Below, piece after piece: positions 20,128 to 30,973 of a stretch of 64,000 nucleotides of DNA. The stretch is from positions 5,836,252-5,900,251 of the forward strand of contig NC_067207.1 of NCBI RefSeq assembly GCF_026262505.1, given 5' to 3'. The notes beneath the pieces are model-generated. The model did not search any database, was not told where the DNA came from, and saw nothing but the letters and a program-made list of their open reading frames with translations. How positions within the stretch are numbered: the stretch's first letter is position 1; the number at the start of each line of letters is the position of its first letter. The DNA comes from Trichomonas vaginalis G3. Lineage: Eukaryota; Parabasalia; Trichomonadida; Trichomonadidae. Position numbers and translations under genes: made by a program.

Positions 20128-20546
20128 TTAGAACATTTCTGGGTCAATGTCAATGTTCTCTTCCTCTTTAGGAGCAAACACCGGCTTAGACTCTAAAATC
20201 TTTTTACCCAATTTACCTTGAACTTCAACTATCTTAGACTCATAATATTCATAGTCGTCTGCTTTCTTTGGTTCATAGGTATAACAAGTTTGTATGCTTT
20301 GCCTTCTTTAAGGTTTGAAAACCTTCTGTCAAAACTTTCTTTGACTGTTAACAAACCTTCTATGTCTAAGTCTTCAAATTTCGCACCATTTTTAGTCACA
20401 ATAGCAAACTTAACTGGTTCGATGTTCCAAACTTTGTCAAATGTAGACTTTTCAAAATGGTAGAAGTAAACATTCAAATATGTGAATGGGTCTAGTTCTT
20501 CTTTAAGTCCTGACATGTACTTGTTTACTGAGATGAATTTTGTCAT
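20128..20546 (-). pseudogene. Unknown ~139-residue protein of element A, broken
   Basis: Starts MTKFISVNKYMSGLKEELDP and has a beta-rich core. Its open counterpart in B is 39235-39654. A single-strand-binding-like fold could fit its place beside the helicase, but no motif proves it. About one interruption. Confidence 0.55.
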
Positions 20547-20583
20547 CTTTTCTATCGGATAAAAAAATATTTTTTTTTTAAAT

Positions 20584-21819
20584 TTACTCAGAAAAATTTT
20601 TCTTTGTATATACACCATTCTGTACGTCTAAAAGACTTTTGACATTTGCCAAGAATGTTCGTTTAGACGCTGTCATATAACCATATTCTTGACAATATTG
20701 TTTATACGAATCGTACAATGACCTTTCATCTAAACACTCAAAGTCAGTTTCATCTATGAACAGTTCATATACACTCTTGTTTGCTTCTAACAATGTTTGT
20801 CTCTCTTCGGTATGTGGAATTTGTCTTGGATTGAACTTAGAAATATCTAATGTCATGAAATATGAGAACAAGTGGTTGTAAAAGTCAGATGTCAAAGTTT
20901 CTGCTAAGTCGTCAAAATATTCTGTATCTTGCATATGAGAATCTGACGTTCTGACAACTACATATCTTCTGTCAGAACTTTCTAACTTCATCGGAACAGC
21001 ATTGTTTGAAACCATAATGAAATTTGCAACATTTTCACAAACTCTTTGGTCTTTATATTTTCTTTCAACAACTCCAACTTTGTCTGTTATAAGACTCTTC
21101 AAAGCATCTGAGTTCAAAACTTTTGTTGTATCTATACTTTGAAGTTCGTTACATACTATAAGTTTCATATTCTCTATTGAAGAGTTAAATTTACCGCAGA
21201 TGTTTTCTAAGTTTGTCATATTCGGATTCGAATAGCCCTCTAACAGTTTGCATAAGATATCTGTAAAGAAAGTGTTCTTACCTGTTCCTTGTTTTCCAAT
21301 TATGATGAGAGCAGTTTCATTTTTAGCACTTGGATGTTGTAAGATGTTTGCAAACCAACATAAGATATACTCATAGACTCTTTCGTTTCCATTGCATATA
21401 ATTTCTTTGACATGGTCTAACCAAGCTTCTATAACATTTTCTTTCCATTCTACTTGTTCGTATTTATATCCAGTGAAGATAGAATAGAAGTTTGGAGAAG
21501 GTGTATAGAACTTTATACCACGAACTGAAAAATCATCTAACTTTGACAATAAGATATCCCAAGCATCTAACATCTTCATACCAACTTGTACGACTTTTAT
21601 TTTCTTAAGTTTCTGTTTACATTCTTGTTCTGAAACTATTGTCGCTTTAGGTTTGTTAAAGACTACATCCCATTCTTTCATAACATAACATTCTGGGGCA
21701 GAGTCGACATAAATGACTAAACGTTTCAAATTCTCGACTGCTTTGTTATAGTCTCTAAATGGACACATATTTCTGAAGGCTTGGAAGTCATAAAAATCTG
21801 AAACATCTATTCTGTACAT
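20584..21819 (-). CDS. Superfamily 3 helicase (D5-like), 411 residues
   Basis: SF3 helicases unwind DNA during replication of many DNA viruses. Walker A is GKQGTGKNTFF (about residue 175), Walker B region KLIVCNEL (about 218), and motif C FIMVSNNAVP with the downstream arginine SSDRRYVV (about 270-285). A winged-helix-like C-terminus follows. It stands upstream of the penton-like gene's end in the same leftward series. The start follows TTTTTATAAAA. Frame open throughout; the B copy (37967-39197) is broken. Confidence 0.9.
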   Translation of the reverse strand: MYRIDVSDFYDFQAFRNMCPFRDYNKAVENLKRLVIYVDSAPECYVMKEWDVVFNKPKATIVSEQECKQKLKKIKVVQVGMKMLDAWDILLSKLDDFSVRGIKFYTPSPNFYSIFTGYKYEQVEWKENVIEAWLDHVKEIICNGNERVYEYILCWFANILQHPSAKNETALIIIGKQGTGKNTFFTDILCKLLEGYSNPNMTNLENICGKFNSSIENMKLIVCNELQSIDTTKVLNSDALKSLITDKVGVVERKYKDQRVCENVANFIMVSNNAVPMKLESSDRRYVVVRTSDSHMQDTEYFDDLAETLTSDFYNHLFSYFMTLDISKFNPRQIPHTEERQTLLEANKSVYELFIDETDFECLDERSLYDSYKQYCQEYGYMTASKRTFLANVKSLLDVQNGVYTKKNFSE

Positions 21820-21846
21820 TTTTATAAAAATAAAAAAAATATTTTT

Positions 21847-22653
21847 TTATTCTTGAGCTATTTGTTGCATTTGTTCCATTTGTTGCATTTGTTGTTCTTG
21901 AGCTATTTGTTGTTGAAGTTGTTCTTGTAGTACAATACTTTCACCAGTTGCATCTTCCAATTCGAAACTTTCTGCCGTCATTGACAAATACATAGGACAT
22001 AAAAGTTTTACAGGAACAAAGTTTGCGTCAACTAATGTCAACGTTATACTTGCCAAAGTGTTTGAGTTCACTAAGGTTGAAAATTCTGCATTCGAATGAA
22101 CAATAGGCAAACCAGCAGAGAATGTGTTGTTTATACGCATGAGTATCTTTTGGTCATAGTAGTTTCTGTCGACATTCGAATAGCACTTTGAACCTAAGTT
22201 TGAAACAATATATAAAATAGGTGTACTTAAAGTCAATGGAATAGACAAACCTTGTATGACACCTTTTCCTGTTATAGGAAATTGTTGGTAGTAAAAACCA
22301 GATATAAGTTTTGTATTATAGCTCATATCGTTTATAGTAAACTCAGTCGGACATCCAAACATAATGAAACCTGCTCTAGTTGCAGCACATGTTACACCCG
22401 TCCTTAAAGTATTAAATAAGTCAACAAAACCTGTTGGTGGTATATCTGAGTAAGTATCTTCAAAGGAGTATTTTTTACCATTCACAACAATAAAATCTTC
22501 TGGTGTCAAAAGAGCAAAACAGGCTTTAGTCGTCATTGTGTTTAAGGTTAGTTTACAATATCGTCCTTGAGGACTTTGTAAGTTTGTTGTTATAGAATTA
22601 TATGACTCAGGGTTTTTAGTCGTAATAGTATAAACCACTATGTCTTCTGCCAT
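21847..22653 (-). CDS. Penton-like minor capsid protein (candidate), 268 residues
   Basis: A beta-rich protein with the order and size of the single-jelly-roll penton protein next to the major capsid gene in Polintons (for example GRYCKLTLNTMTTKACFALL, GSKCYSNVDRNYYD, ASITLTLVDANFVPVKLLCP). The end is a Q/M-rich low-complexity tail (QQQIAQEQQMQQMEQM). The assignment comes from position, length and strand pattern, not from a diagnostic motif. Confidence 0.6.
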   Translation of the reverse strand: MAEDIVVYTITTKNPESYNSITTNLQSPQGRYCKLTLNTMTTKACFALLTPEDFIVVNGKKYSFEDTYSDIPPTGFVDLFNTLRTGVTCAATRAGFIMFGCPTEFTINDMSYNTKLISGFYYQQFPITGKGVIQGLSIPLTLSTPILYIVSNLGSKCYSNVDRNYYDQKILMRINNTFSAGLPIVHSNAEFSTLVNSNTLASITLTLVDANFVPVKLLCPMYLSMTAESFELEDATGESIVLQEQLQQQIAQEQQMQQMEQMQQIAQE

Positions 22654-22663
22654 TTACATATAT

Positions 22664-22890
22664 TTAAAAGTTTTTCTGAAAGTGGAGAAGAACTTCATCT
22701 AAACTTTCACATGGCGTTTCTTGAAGTTCTCTGTCTAAGAAGTTCAAATATTTTGTAAAGACATAGAACTTTCCTTTGTCTACACGAACAAACAAAACAG
22801 GGTCTTTCATATCGTTCAAAAGTGTGTAAAGTCCTTTACATGAAATAAAGTCTATATTTTTTCTTCAAACATCTTTCAAGAAGTTTTGAC
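22664..22890 (-). pseudogene. Small unknown protein between penton-like and capsid genes, broken
   Basis: The region encodes MKDPVLFVRVDKGKFYVF and RELQETPCESLDEV in one frame and a lysine-rich start in another. Counterpart at about 36917-37137 in B. Function unknown; about one interruption. Confidence 0.4.
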
Positions 22891-22912
22891 ATTTTTACTT
22901 AGCAAGTAAATT

Positions 22913-23190
22913 TTAATGAAATGTTGTGGTCGTCAATATTTTTATAACGTCTGGGAAACTATATTTTAAGTTCAACGTTTCACCTCCTTTCATAACGTAT
23001 ATCTTGTCAATGACATTATATGAAACACCACAGCAAGCAATGTCGGGTTCTATTTCTTTGATGTTTATATCGTCTGCCTCTGTCAAAAGTTTCAATAGTT
23101 CTTTCAAAACTTCATGAGGTGCAATGACATATGAGTTCACTTTTACAGGGTTGTGTTCGACCAAGTTTAACATATACCTAAAGCTTGACA
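22913..23190 (-). CDS. Small unknown protein, about 75-90 residues
   Basis: Core NSYVIAPHEVLKELLKLLTE ... GGETLNLKYSFPDVIK. In B the matching gene begins at an ATG that overlaps the previous gene's stop (36651), so the true protein probably starts there; in A the longer frame begins further upstream. Possibly a small capsid-associated protein. No family recognised. Confidence 0.45.
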
Positions 23191-23477
23191 AATCTTCTCC
23201 TGAGTTTTAAGTTTGTCTTTCAGTTGTTGGTAGTCGTTTCGAATATCTGCAACAGAACTTAAGTCTCTGCTAACTTCAGGATATGTTGGTTGTTCTTTTA
23301 CAGGAACTATTGTTATACCATCTTCGTCTTCGTATGGTTTCCCCATTTCAACATCTCTGTCTTTGACATTGACAATAACACTTTGACTGTTTGTTTGAGT
23401 TGGTGATTTAACTTCACATCTGCCACCGCCATTAAACCTTTTGAAACACTTACGCTTCTATTTTTCGGCAATGACAT
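23140..23477 (-). pseudogene. Unknown ~113-residue protein of element A, broken
   Basis: Starts MSLPKNRSVSVSKGLMAVAD; the open counterpart in B (36313-36654) ends in a helical part (RNDYQQLKDKLKTQEKICQAL). Divergent from the gene at 23496, with TTTTACTTAGAATAAAAAT between them serving both starts. About one or two interruptions. Confidence 0.5.
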
Positions 23478-23495
23478 TTTACTTAGAATAAAAAT

Positions 23496-23915
23496 ATGGA
23501 CGCATTCGAGTATCTCTTCGAATTGAAGCAAAACAAAGTTTACACACACAAACAATACAAGTTCATTGACAGAATAGTTCTTTACACAAACAATGGAAAA
23601 TGTTATAGAATAGCAGTCTTTGCTGAACCAAAATATTTTCATAAAGCAAAGAAAGTTGGTATAACTGAAATGGTGAAAGTTCTTGACGTTGACAAAAATA
23701 TAACAACAAAACTGACCGATATTTCTAAAGGTAAGTTTATAATACAATATTATGTCAAAACTGGCGTACTGTCAATATTTGACGGAGAGAAGTCAGTTCA
23801 AGAACAACTTACTGACCTGCTGCCAAAATCTGCTCGATGGAAGCTGTCGTTATGCCAATCTGTGGAGCCCCAGCAGGTTTCATCGAACGAATCTTCAAAA
23901 GAGCATCTTCCGTGA
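23496..23915 (+). CDS. Unknown protein, up to 139 residues, convergent with the capsid gene
   Basis: MDAFEYLFELKQNKVYTHKQ ... beta-rich (KFIDRIVLYTNNGKCYRIAVF). The last third overlaps the end of the major capsid gene on the other strand, so the natural end is uncertain. Counterpart at 35870-36292 in B. No family recognised. Confidence 0.5.
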   Translation: MDAFEYLFELKQNKVYTHKQYKFIDRIVLYTNNGKCYRIAVFAEPKYFHKAKKVGITEMVKVLDVDKNITTKLTDISKGKFIIQYYVKTGVLSIFDGEKSVQEQLTDLLPKSARWKLSLCQSVEPQQVSSNESSKEHLP

Positions 23916-25415
23916 AAAGTGCTATTGGTTTTGTAAACTTCTTTGCTTTCAATTCATCTGGACCGTCTCTGTCACCAGTATATTGTATTTGAACTGTACC
24001 AACAGTTGAAATACCACCCATAAAGTCTTCTGAGTCAGCAAATGGAATGCCAAGCCAAAAGTTTGAACGGTCTCCATTTGTATATTGAGTTTTTTGACCT
24101 CCTGTATGAGTCCATACTTTCACATATGGCATAATAGAACTTTGCATTTCAGGGTTAATGGTTGTTGTGAAGTTGTTGTTAAAGTTCATAGCATCTAATG
24201 TCAAGTTGTATGACCTCATATCTTCAACTGTAGAATATTCTTCTCTTGGATAATATTTGCCATCTATGTTTATATGATATTTAATACCAGGGTTGTAGAA
24301 ACAAGAATAGTCATTTATAGTTCGTCTGAACAGTACAAACATAGTATCTGCATGTTTCATTGCAGTTGTTAAAGCAATATCTGTTCTTGCACCTGGGTCA
24401 GCACTTTGGTTTCCAACTTCACCTGCAAAGTCTTTGACAGATATTTGGTGTATAGGGAACATAAGTGGAACTGCAATATATTTGGCAGCTAAAGCATTTG
24501 AAATATCTGGGTCCAACATATAGACTGCAAGTCTGCTTTCTATTCTCTTGCATTCAAATTTTTCGCATGTGAACTTAACTGGGTCCCAAGCAGTTCCAGC
24601 AGCATTGAAATAATAGTTTACTTCAGTGTTGAGGTTTGAGAAACCAAAGTCTAAGTCAACTTTGTCTTTGCAAAATTCGGCGAATGACGTTTGATTTGTT
24701 CCCTTTACGTCTGTAAGAGTGAATGGGTCTTGTGTTGGTGCAATGACTAAGTTATTTTTGCTTGGAGTAAGTTCGATAGAAATTTTTCCTGCCCAGTTTG
24801 GCAAGTATCTTAAAAACCTGAAGATAAGGAAAGATGACAAAGGAACTCTAAGTTTCAGTTTTACTTTGGTTACTGCTGCTGCAGTTTGTCCAGAAAGGTT
24901 AACATAAACTCCTGGAACGTTAGGGTCAAGTCTTCTTATTTTCTCAATATTTGCATACTGGTCTGTTTGTTCTCTAGCTTGTGGTTGTACTGAGTTTCTC
25001 AAAGCGAACCATTCATAGTTTGCCCATGTTACTGTTTGAACTAAGTCAGAGTTAGAATATATCTTATATCCCATGAAAACTTCTGGAGCATATTGGTATC
25101 CGACATAGAAAATTCCATTGCAACCTTTCTTGTCAGACAACTTGGCAGAAGGTTTTATTTCAATGTCTTGTTCCACGTATAAGAATGAGTTGTCAATAGA
25201 AATAATATGAAACCTGTCGCAAGCAATATCTACTGTTGTTGAAGAACCTTCTCCAAACTCACCTACGTTTCCATAAGAAACAGCAGTTGTATATTCGTAA
25301 GTTCCAGGAACTATTTCTGACCTTCTAATGGCATTGTCGCATTCGTTATACATTCGGAAACATTTCCATTCATGGCATCCAAAACTGTTGGCGTTATATT
25401 CTGAGCGGCGTACAT
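23809..25415 (-). pseudogene. Major capsid protein (double jelly-roll) of element A, broken
   Basis: Hexon-type capsid protein, the main shell subunit inferred for Polintons. Beta-rich throughout, with landmarks TVDIACDRFHIISID, FLYVEQDIEIKP, KYIAVPLMFPIHQISVKDF and MFVLFRRTINDYSCF. The C-terminus is QILAAGQ. It starts at MYAAQNITPTVL, preceded by TTTTTACCCATATGAA. About one interruption. Nearly identical to the copy in B. Confidence 0.83.
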
Positions 25416-25438
25416 TTCATATGGGTAAAAATATAGAA

Positions 25439-26760
25439 TAGTTGGATTTATGTGTCATATATAGAACCCACGTGGACCAAGCTTTACTTTCTTCCTGACT
25501 GAGTTTTTAACTCTTCTTTTTCCCTTCATTGCCACTACTTTCACTAGATGAAGTTACTTCTTCACTACTTTCACTTTGTTCTACTCTTCTCTTCTTCTTT
25601 GGTGTCGCTTTGGTAACTTGCCCCTCCTCTGCTTTCAAGTTGTTGCATCTTTGGCCTCATGTTCACTAGTATGTTTAAATTTCCCATGTCCTTTTTGCCT
25701 TTGGCTCTGGTCGCCCATCTCAGGTAACCTATATCCTAGAAAGAGTTTTGTCATAGTTTGTATTTGAGTCTTCGCGTATTGTTTGCATGACTCTTTCCTG
25801 AGTTTCCGGTTCAAGCTCTTCAAACAGAGCTTGTCCATATGGAATAAGCTCGTTTTCCAAATATATGTTTTTGTAGCCATTCTGGTTTTCTTTCCATGTT
25901 ACCAATAATATCTTTTGTGAATGGGAAAGCTTTTACCCAATCTTTTCAGTCTTGCGTCATTTATTTCTGTAGTTGGTTTTATTTTGTCAAGGAACATGTT
26001 TTTCAATACTAACATTTCATTTGGTACTGTCCATTTGAGTTTTCTTAAATATTCATCCCTTCTCAAGTTCATTGTCTGCAAAGTAAGTTTTTTGAACATT
26101 TTTGTAAACTTTCGTTTGCAAGGTCATGTACATAGGTTCTCTTCCTTCTCTCTCCCTAACTTTCTTTCTAAACTCTTCACCAAAATACCATCTTTATGGT
26201 TCTGTGTAGTTCTTTGAGATAAATGTTCTAGAACGTCAGGTGTTATATTTCCATCAGCCATGTTCATTTCATACTGGTCCAAAATATCTGCATGTTTCAT
26301 ATCTTTCAATGGCATTAAAGCCGCGCTTAAAATACCAGCTATATCTGGTTCACATTCACTTCCATTGCGTCTACAACTTCTTGGAATTGTGGTTGTAAGT
26401 TTATGAACCACCTATCCGGATTAGCTTTTATGACCCCATCTCATTGTAGTTCCATAGTCTGCAGAAACAAAAGTAGGTTTGTTTCCATCTTGGTTAGGTT
26501 CTGAATGAACTTTAAACAATGTTTCATTTTCTATATGTTTTTTGAAATTTAACCTTTTATTTTCACCGAGTTCACCAAAGATTGAACGTTATATGCTCGT
26601 AAGTAAAAAAGGGTTGTTGTATTTGCGTACATTTTCTTTCAGTACTTCCATTCTATATGCTGAATATTTTCATCTGGTGTTGGAGTCTTTTGTATGTCGG
26701 CAAACATTTTTCGATATTCTTCTACTATGTCAGCCGAATTTTTTTTAGACTCTTGGAAAG
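25439..26760 (-). pseudogene. Large core-like protein 2 of element A, broken
   Basis: Counterpart of the 409-residue open frame at 33109-34338 in B. Recognisable pieces include MTIREDSNTNYDKLFLGYRL-type sequence, GEPDIAGI and a lysine/arginine-rich end. Several interruptions. Sits between the capsid gene and core-like protein 1, both leftward. Confidence 0.75.
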
Positions 26761-28845
26761 ATTCCATATTCTCCGCATACACTTGTTGAGGGTCAAGATT
26801 TTTCGGCTGTTCCAAATCTTCATCTAGTTCTGTGAAGTTAGTTTCCAAAGGAGGGACTTGTTCGTTTCCTTCAGGCTCTTCTAGCTGTTGTTGCTGACTA
26901 TTTCTTCCATGTCTGGTTGTATCTGAACTTCTTCCTGTGGAGTTTCTTGTACCTACTCATCTGCTGGCATTTCATATATTCCGAGACCGTTTTCAACAAG
27001 TTCCCTATTTAAGTCATCCGCATTCATAAGCCTTTGTTCTTTCGTTCCGTCTCTATTTTTTACGCGTTTCATGAAGATAGTTGAATTATCATTTATCTCT
27101 GACACCAAATATCTCGGAGTAAATTCATCCATGTCATTTGGATGATATGCTATTAAATCATATCCCTTAGCGAGCTTGTATTTTCCAGGTTTGAAATTAT
27201 ATCCGATTTGGTGCTGAGCCATAAAGCTAAATAGGTTCGGGTCAATATTTCCTTCCTTGAACTTTCTAATAGCTTCTTTATATCTGTCACTAAAGTCAAG
27301 AGTATCTGAGTAACCATACTCTTCTTTAAGCATTTTTAAGAATTCTTGGTTTCCTTGTTCTCTACTTCTTTTATGTCCTTGCTCTGTTTGTGGTTGTTGT
27401 TGTGCAGGGTTTTGAACTGTTGGTTGCTGTGCTGGTTGTGGAGGTGGTTGTTGTGCTGGTTGTTGTTGCTGTGCTGGTTGTTGTGCTGGTTGTTGTGCTG
27501 GTTGTTGTGTTGGTTGTTGTTGTTGTTGTGCTGGATTTTGAACTGTTGGTTGTTGTGTTGGTTTTGGTGCATGCCTGTGTCTGTGTCCATGTGACGATGT
27601 AAATGTTTTAGGTAGTCCTGGTGCAGGTGCTTCTCTTGGAGGGTTTGGTGGTATATAAGTTCCACTAGCTAGTATATAAGTTCCACCAGCTGGCACATAT
27701 GTTCCATCTGCAGCATAATGTCCTACCTGACTTTTCGTTCTTAAGAAAGCATTTACTAGGTCTGTTTTGGTCTGTTGTAACTCTTTTTCTTGACTTTCCA
27801 ACAAGTTGCTCTAACGGCGTCATAGGCACTTTGAACTGCCTGTCTCGTTGCTGCATCTGTTATTTTCGTCATATTTTGTGCTACTTCTTTTAACTCTTTG
27901 TCGAAACCTTCAGACTTCAGTTTCTTTCCAGATGAGAAGTCGTTCACTAGTTTCACCTTACTATGAAGAGCTTCGAAGGCGTTCTTAAAGTCAGCATTTT
28001 TAAAGCTTCATTTGAACTGTCTTCATCCGCTTGTATTTTTGTCCTTATTGACCCTATAAGTTGGGCTGCTTTAGCGTTGGCTTGGGCATCTAACCAGTCA
28101 TTGTTAGCTTTTATATATTCTGCGCTTTTCATTGCCTTTTGCATGGCTGCGTCGTTATTTTTACTTTCTTGTGCTAAGTTTTCATACTGTACGGTTTGGT
28201 TTTGCAACTGTAAAAGTTTTTCTGCCTTTACATTTGCTTCAACTTCTTTTTTATACTCATTGCTATCCATATATGTCTTCAGGGCTTTTTGTTTTATCTC
28301 TTCATCTTTCAGTACTTTATATTGAGTAGTATGGTTTTTCAAATTTAAACATCTTGTTCCATTTTTGCTACTTCTGCTGCTTTTTCTGACACTTTTTTCG
28401 CATATTCCTCTGTACTTAGTTCTTTCAGTTGTTCTTCTTTCTTCTTTTTCTCTACGTTTAACTCATTGAGTTTCTTTGTGTGTCTGTCATATTCTAGTTT
28501 CTTTTCGTTTTCACTTATTTGCTTCTGTATGTCTATGTTTGACTTTTTGACATCTGTTATTTGATTTTTGAGTGAACTCAAATTCATTTGACTTTGAGGG
28601 TTATAGGCTGTTCCGTCTGCAGCTCCACCATAGCCTGCCATTTTCGCTAAAAGTGCCGCTCTTAAACCTCCACTCTGTGCACCAATGACTCGGTTTAAAA
28701 GCATAGGATTGCTTGACATTTGTTGCAACATAGTGGGGTCATTCAGCATTTGTTGTTGCAACTGTTGTTGTGGTGTCAGTTTTACTATTGGATGTTTCAA
28801 TGCTCTCTTCCTCTTACGTATATTCTTACGTAGCTTACGTGGCAT
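26640..28845 (-). pseudogene. Large core-like protein 1 of element A, broken
   Basis: Counterpart of the 705-residue frame at 30974-33091 in B: basic N-terminus, coiled coil, and Q/P repeats around PTVQNPAQQ. The Q/P repeat block (about 27400-27560) has a different copy pattern from B. Several interruptions. The start lies about 1.65 kb inside the right terminal repeat, unlike B where it adjoins the repeat. Confidence 0.8.
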
Positions 28846-29316
28846 TTTAAGTGAAGTTAAAAAGCGGTTTTTGACAGATGTTTATATGACACTTTTTGTT
28901 CAGCACAAAAAACTACTCGGTCAAAGTGTTGACAGTTTTGTAAAATAACCGTCCTATCTCATTCTATAAGGGGAAAAGGCTTCTCAAAGTATACTTCCTT
29001 GGAACGCCTGTAACTTTTCCTGTAGCGACGATAGACCCTTAGTTGTCCGGACAAAGCTGTACTATTTTGAGTGCTCTACAAAAAAGTCAACGGCGACGAC
29101 TCTCAAAAACCGTTGTGTAAAAAGTTTTACCGTTGGACAAAAAAGTATATATAGAAAACAAAAAACGTTTATAGTTCATTCAATATTTGAGATGGAACGG
29201 TTTTCCAACGGTAACTATTAAATAAAATAAAAAAATAGAGGGGGTTACCGTTGACGAAAACGGTTTATTTTAAACTTTTCTATGAGTAGTCCGAAAAAAA
29301 CAGTTCATTTTTCATA
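28846..29316. other. Non-coding stretch of element A with a 125-bp segment shared with B
   Basis: Begins with the leader of core-like protein 1 and contains 28983-29107, which matches 54394-54520 in element B almost base for base but near the other type of end. The rest is AT-rich, with short repeats of the form ACCGTTG and AACGGT around 29095-29260. No open frame seen. Confidence 0.6.
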
Positions 29317-30500
29317 ATGGAAGGAAGAACAAGTGTCGCAAACAATTCTTCGACTACCTCTGCAGTTAAAGTTCCTACAACTTATGTCTCACCATTCTCA
29401 AAACCCTTACGACCTCCTATAATACCAAAGCAAGTTCCTCATACAATTCAAGACAATTTGTCCAACAATTTGAGTTCTTCTTCTCAAAACACAACAGATA
29501 CAGTTGTCCAAACAGCACCAGAACAAGTTTCACATAGTTCTACAATTCAAGACAAATTGTCCAACAATTTGAGTTCTTCTTCTTCTCAAAACACAACAGA
29601 AACATCTGAAACAGATTTACAACCAGCACCAGAACAAGTTTCACATAGTTCTACAAGTATGTTAACAAGAGCACAATTTCAAGATTTAATTTTTCTTGAA
29701 CAATATTCGAGTAACGAAACACAAACCGACGACTGTAACCTCTCGCTACCCGAATCCATTCAAAGAAAATACGCCATGAAAAGACTGAAATTGTTGTATA
29801 AACTTCTTAACAATTGGGGGTCGAAGACAACTCAGATTATAGTGAAATGTTTAACAAAGTCATAGAATCTGTTAAACCAATTGAAAACGACATAAAAAAT
29901 CCCGGTGTTCTTGTAGACCTTTTCGCCTCAAAATTACCAGTTACAACCAATCTAATAGCAACACAAGCTATAGAGCAATTTATTTTATGTTTTCCCAAGC
30001 AATATAGACAACACCTCAGGGAAACAAGAATAGGAAAATTTCAATTGGTGTATCCTACAACATACAACTATTACGAAGAAGCAAATGAATATGGAGAACT
30101 CTCATTCCATTTCACACTTTCAGTTCCTGAGGGAGAAGAAAAAGCAATCTATCATGTACAATCTCTTGCAGGATGTGAAGGAAAACCTCACATAATAACT
30201 ACTGTTGCAATTGACAAACCTGCAAGAGTCGAAGACGATGTTTTGTTCGCGTCCATTGCTGGTTTTGGCATGGGAGAACCAATTCCAATTTCCCATTTCA
30301 CAGAATACTCAGCACAACATTTTCAAAATGTAGAATTCGTGTTCTACGACCATCAAAAGTTCCTGCTAACAAAACCAAAGAAACAATTTGTCTCAATATT
30401 TGTTGCTGGTCATGTGGCTGACAAAGAGCCATCAGATACTGACTATGAAGAAGAGGAGGAGGAAGAAGAAAACGATAGCGATGTCGTTCTTATCGAATAA
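29317..30500 (+). pseudogene. Unknown A-specific protein with S/T/Q-rich repeats and acidic tail, broken
   Basis: The first part has two imperfect repeats (TIQDNLSNNLSSSSQNTT and PAPEQVSHSSTIQDKLSNN); the second is a folded-looking beta-rich domain (RIGKFQLVYPTTYNYYEEANE, GELSFHFTLSVPEGEEKAIY) ending in an E/D run. It reads outward toward the right end, opposite to the capsid genes, and its end meets the terminal repeat. No counterpart in B. No family recognised. About one interruption. Confidence 0.55.
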
Positions 30501-30579
30501 AAACTTCATTTATACTAAACATCTTCGGGGCTAGAGGGCGCAACGCGCCTGGAAGCCCCACTACCTTTTTTTTTTTTTT
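30494..30579 (-). repeat. Terminal inverted repeat, right end of element A
   Basis: Reverse complement of the left repeat, ending in a poly-T run. The inner hairpin stem is GGCGC/GCGCC rather than the GGCAC/GTGCC of the left end. Confidence 0.93.
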
Positions 30580-30879
30580 GGGGCCATATGAGATGAAAAT
30601 TGTGTGTGATAAAGAACATTCCTTCATTTTTTAGAATCAAAGTTCAATTGTATATACTCATTATCAGTTTTAAAACTTCATCGTATTATTAAGAAAAGTA
30701 AAAGCATGTTTTGTTTTTTAAAAAGTCTTCAATTTTTTTAAATCTAAGATCAATGTTTTGGTTAACATTTCCACTTAGTTAAAGAGTTAAGGGATAAGTG
30801 GAGGTAAGATCTTATTATAATAAAAGTTGCTTCAGAATCATAAAATGCAAACGTTTTATTTGTATATTGAAACAAATTC
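30580..30879. other. Host spacer between the two elements
   Basis: AT-rich, 300 bases, no open frame of note and no repeat in common with the elements. It is taken as host DNA because terminal repeats face it on both sides. Confidence 0.75.
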
Positions 30880-30885
30880 CTACAA
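30880..30885. repeat. Target-site duplication of element B, left copy
   Basis: CTACAA, identical to 54664-54669. Six bases is the usual Polinton duplication length. Confidence 0.88.
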
Positions 30886-30949
30886 AAAAAAAAGGTAGTG
30901 GGGCTTCCAGGCGCGTTGCGCCCTCTAGCCCCGAAGATGTTTAGTATAA
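30886..30949 (+). repeat. Terminal inverted repeat, left end of element B
   Basis: Poly-A, GGTAGTGGGG, hairpin with stem GGCGC-GTT-GCGCC, ending TTTAGTATAAA. Same hairpin version as the capsid end of A. Confidence 0.93.
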
Positions 30950-30973
30950 AACCGCTTTTTAACTTCACTTAAA

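Larger units (their letters stand above)
5070..30579. mobile_element. Polinton/Maverick element A (25.5 kb), broken
   Basis: A self-synthesising DNA element of the Polinton/Maverick family. It is bounded by about 85-bp terminal inverted repeats that begin with a poly-A/poly-T run. Parts seen are a D12 methyltransferase, fibre-like protein, retroviral-type integrase, family B polymerase, HNH-type protein, T5orf172-type protein, packaging ATPase, SF3 helicase, penton-like and major capsid proteins, and core-like proteins. The capsid half reads leftward from the right end. Flanks share only GGGG, so no clean target duplication is visible. Near identity of the capsid half to element B suggests recent spread. 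It is broken, with roughly 15-20 interruptions, several of which could be sequencing error. Confidence 0.93.

Noticed and set aside
27346-27602. Leucine/valine/tryptophan-rich frames on the plus strand (also 32199-32473 on the minus strand)
   Set aside because: They are antisense readings of the Q/P-rich repeats in core-like protein 1.
5064-30583. GGGG as target duplication of element A
   Set aside because: Only four bases match and both sides lie next to homopolymer runs; six matching bases would be expected, as for element B.
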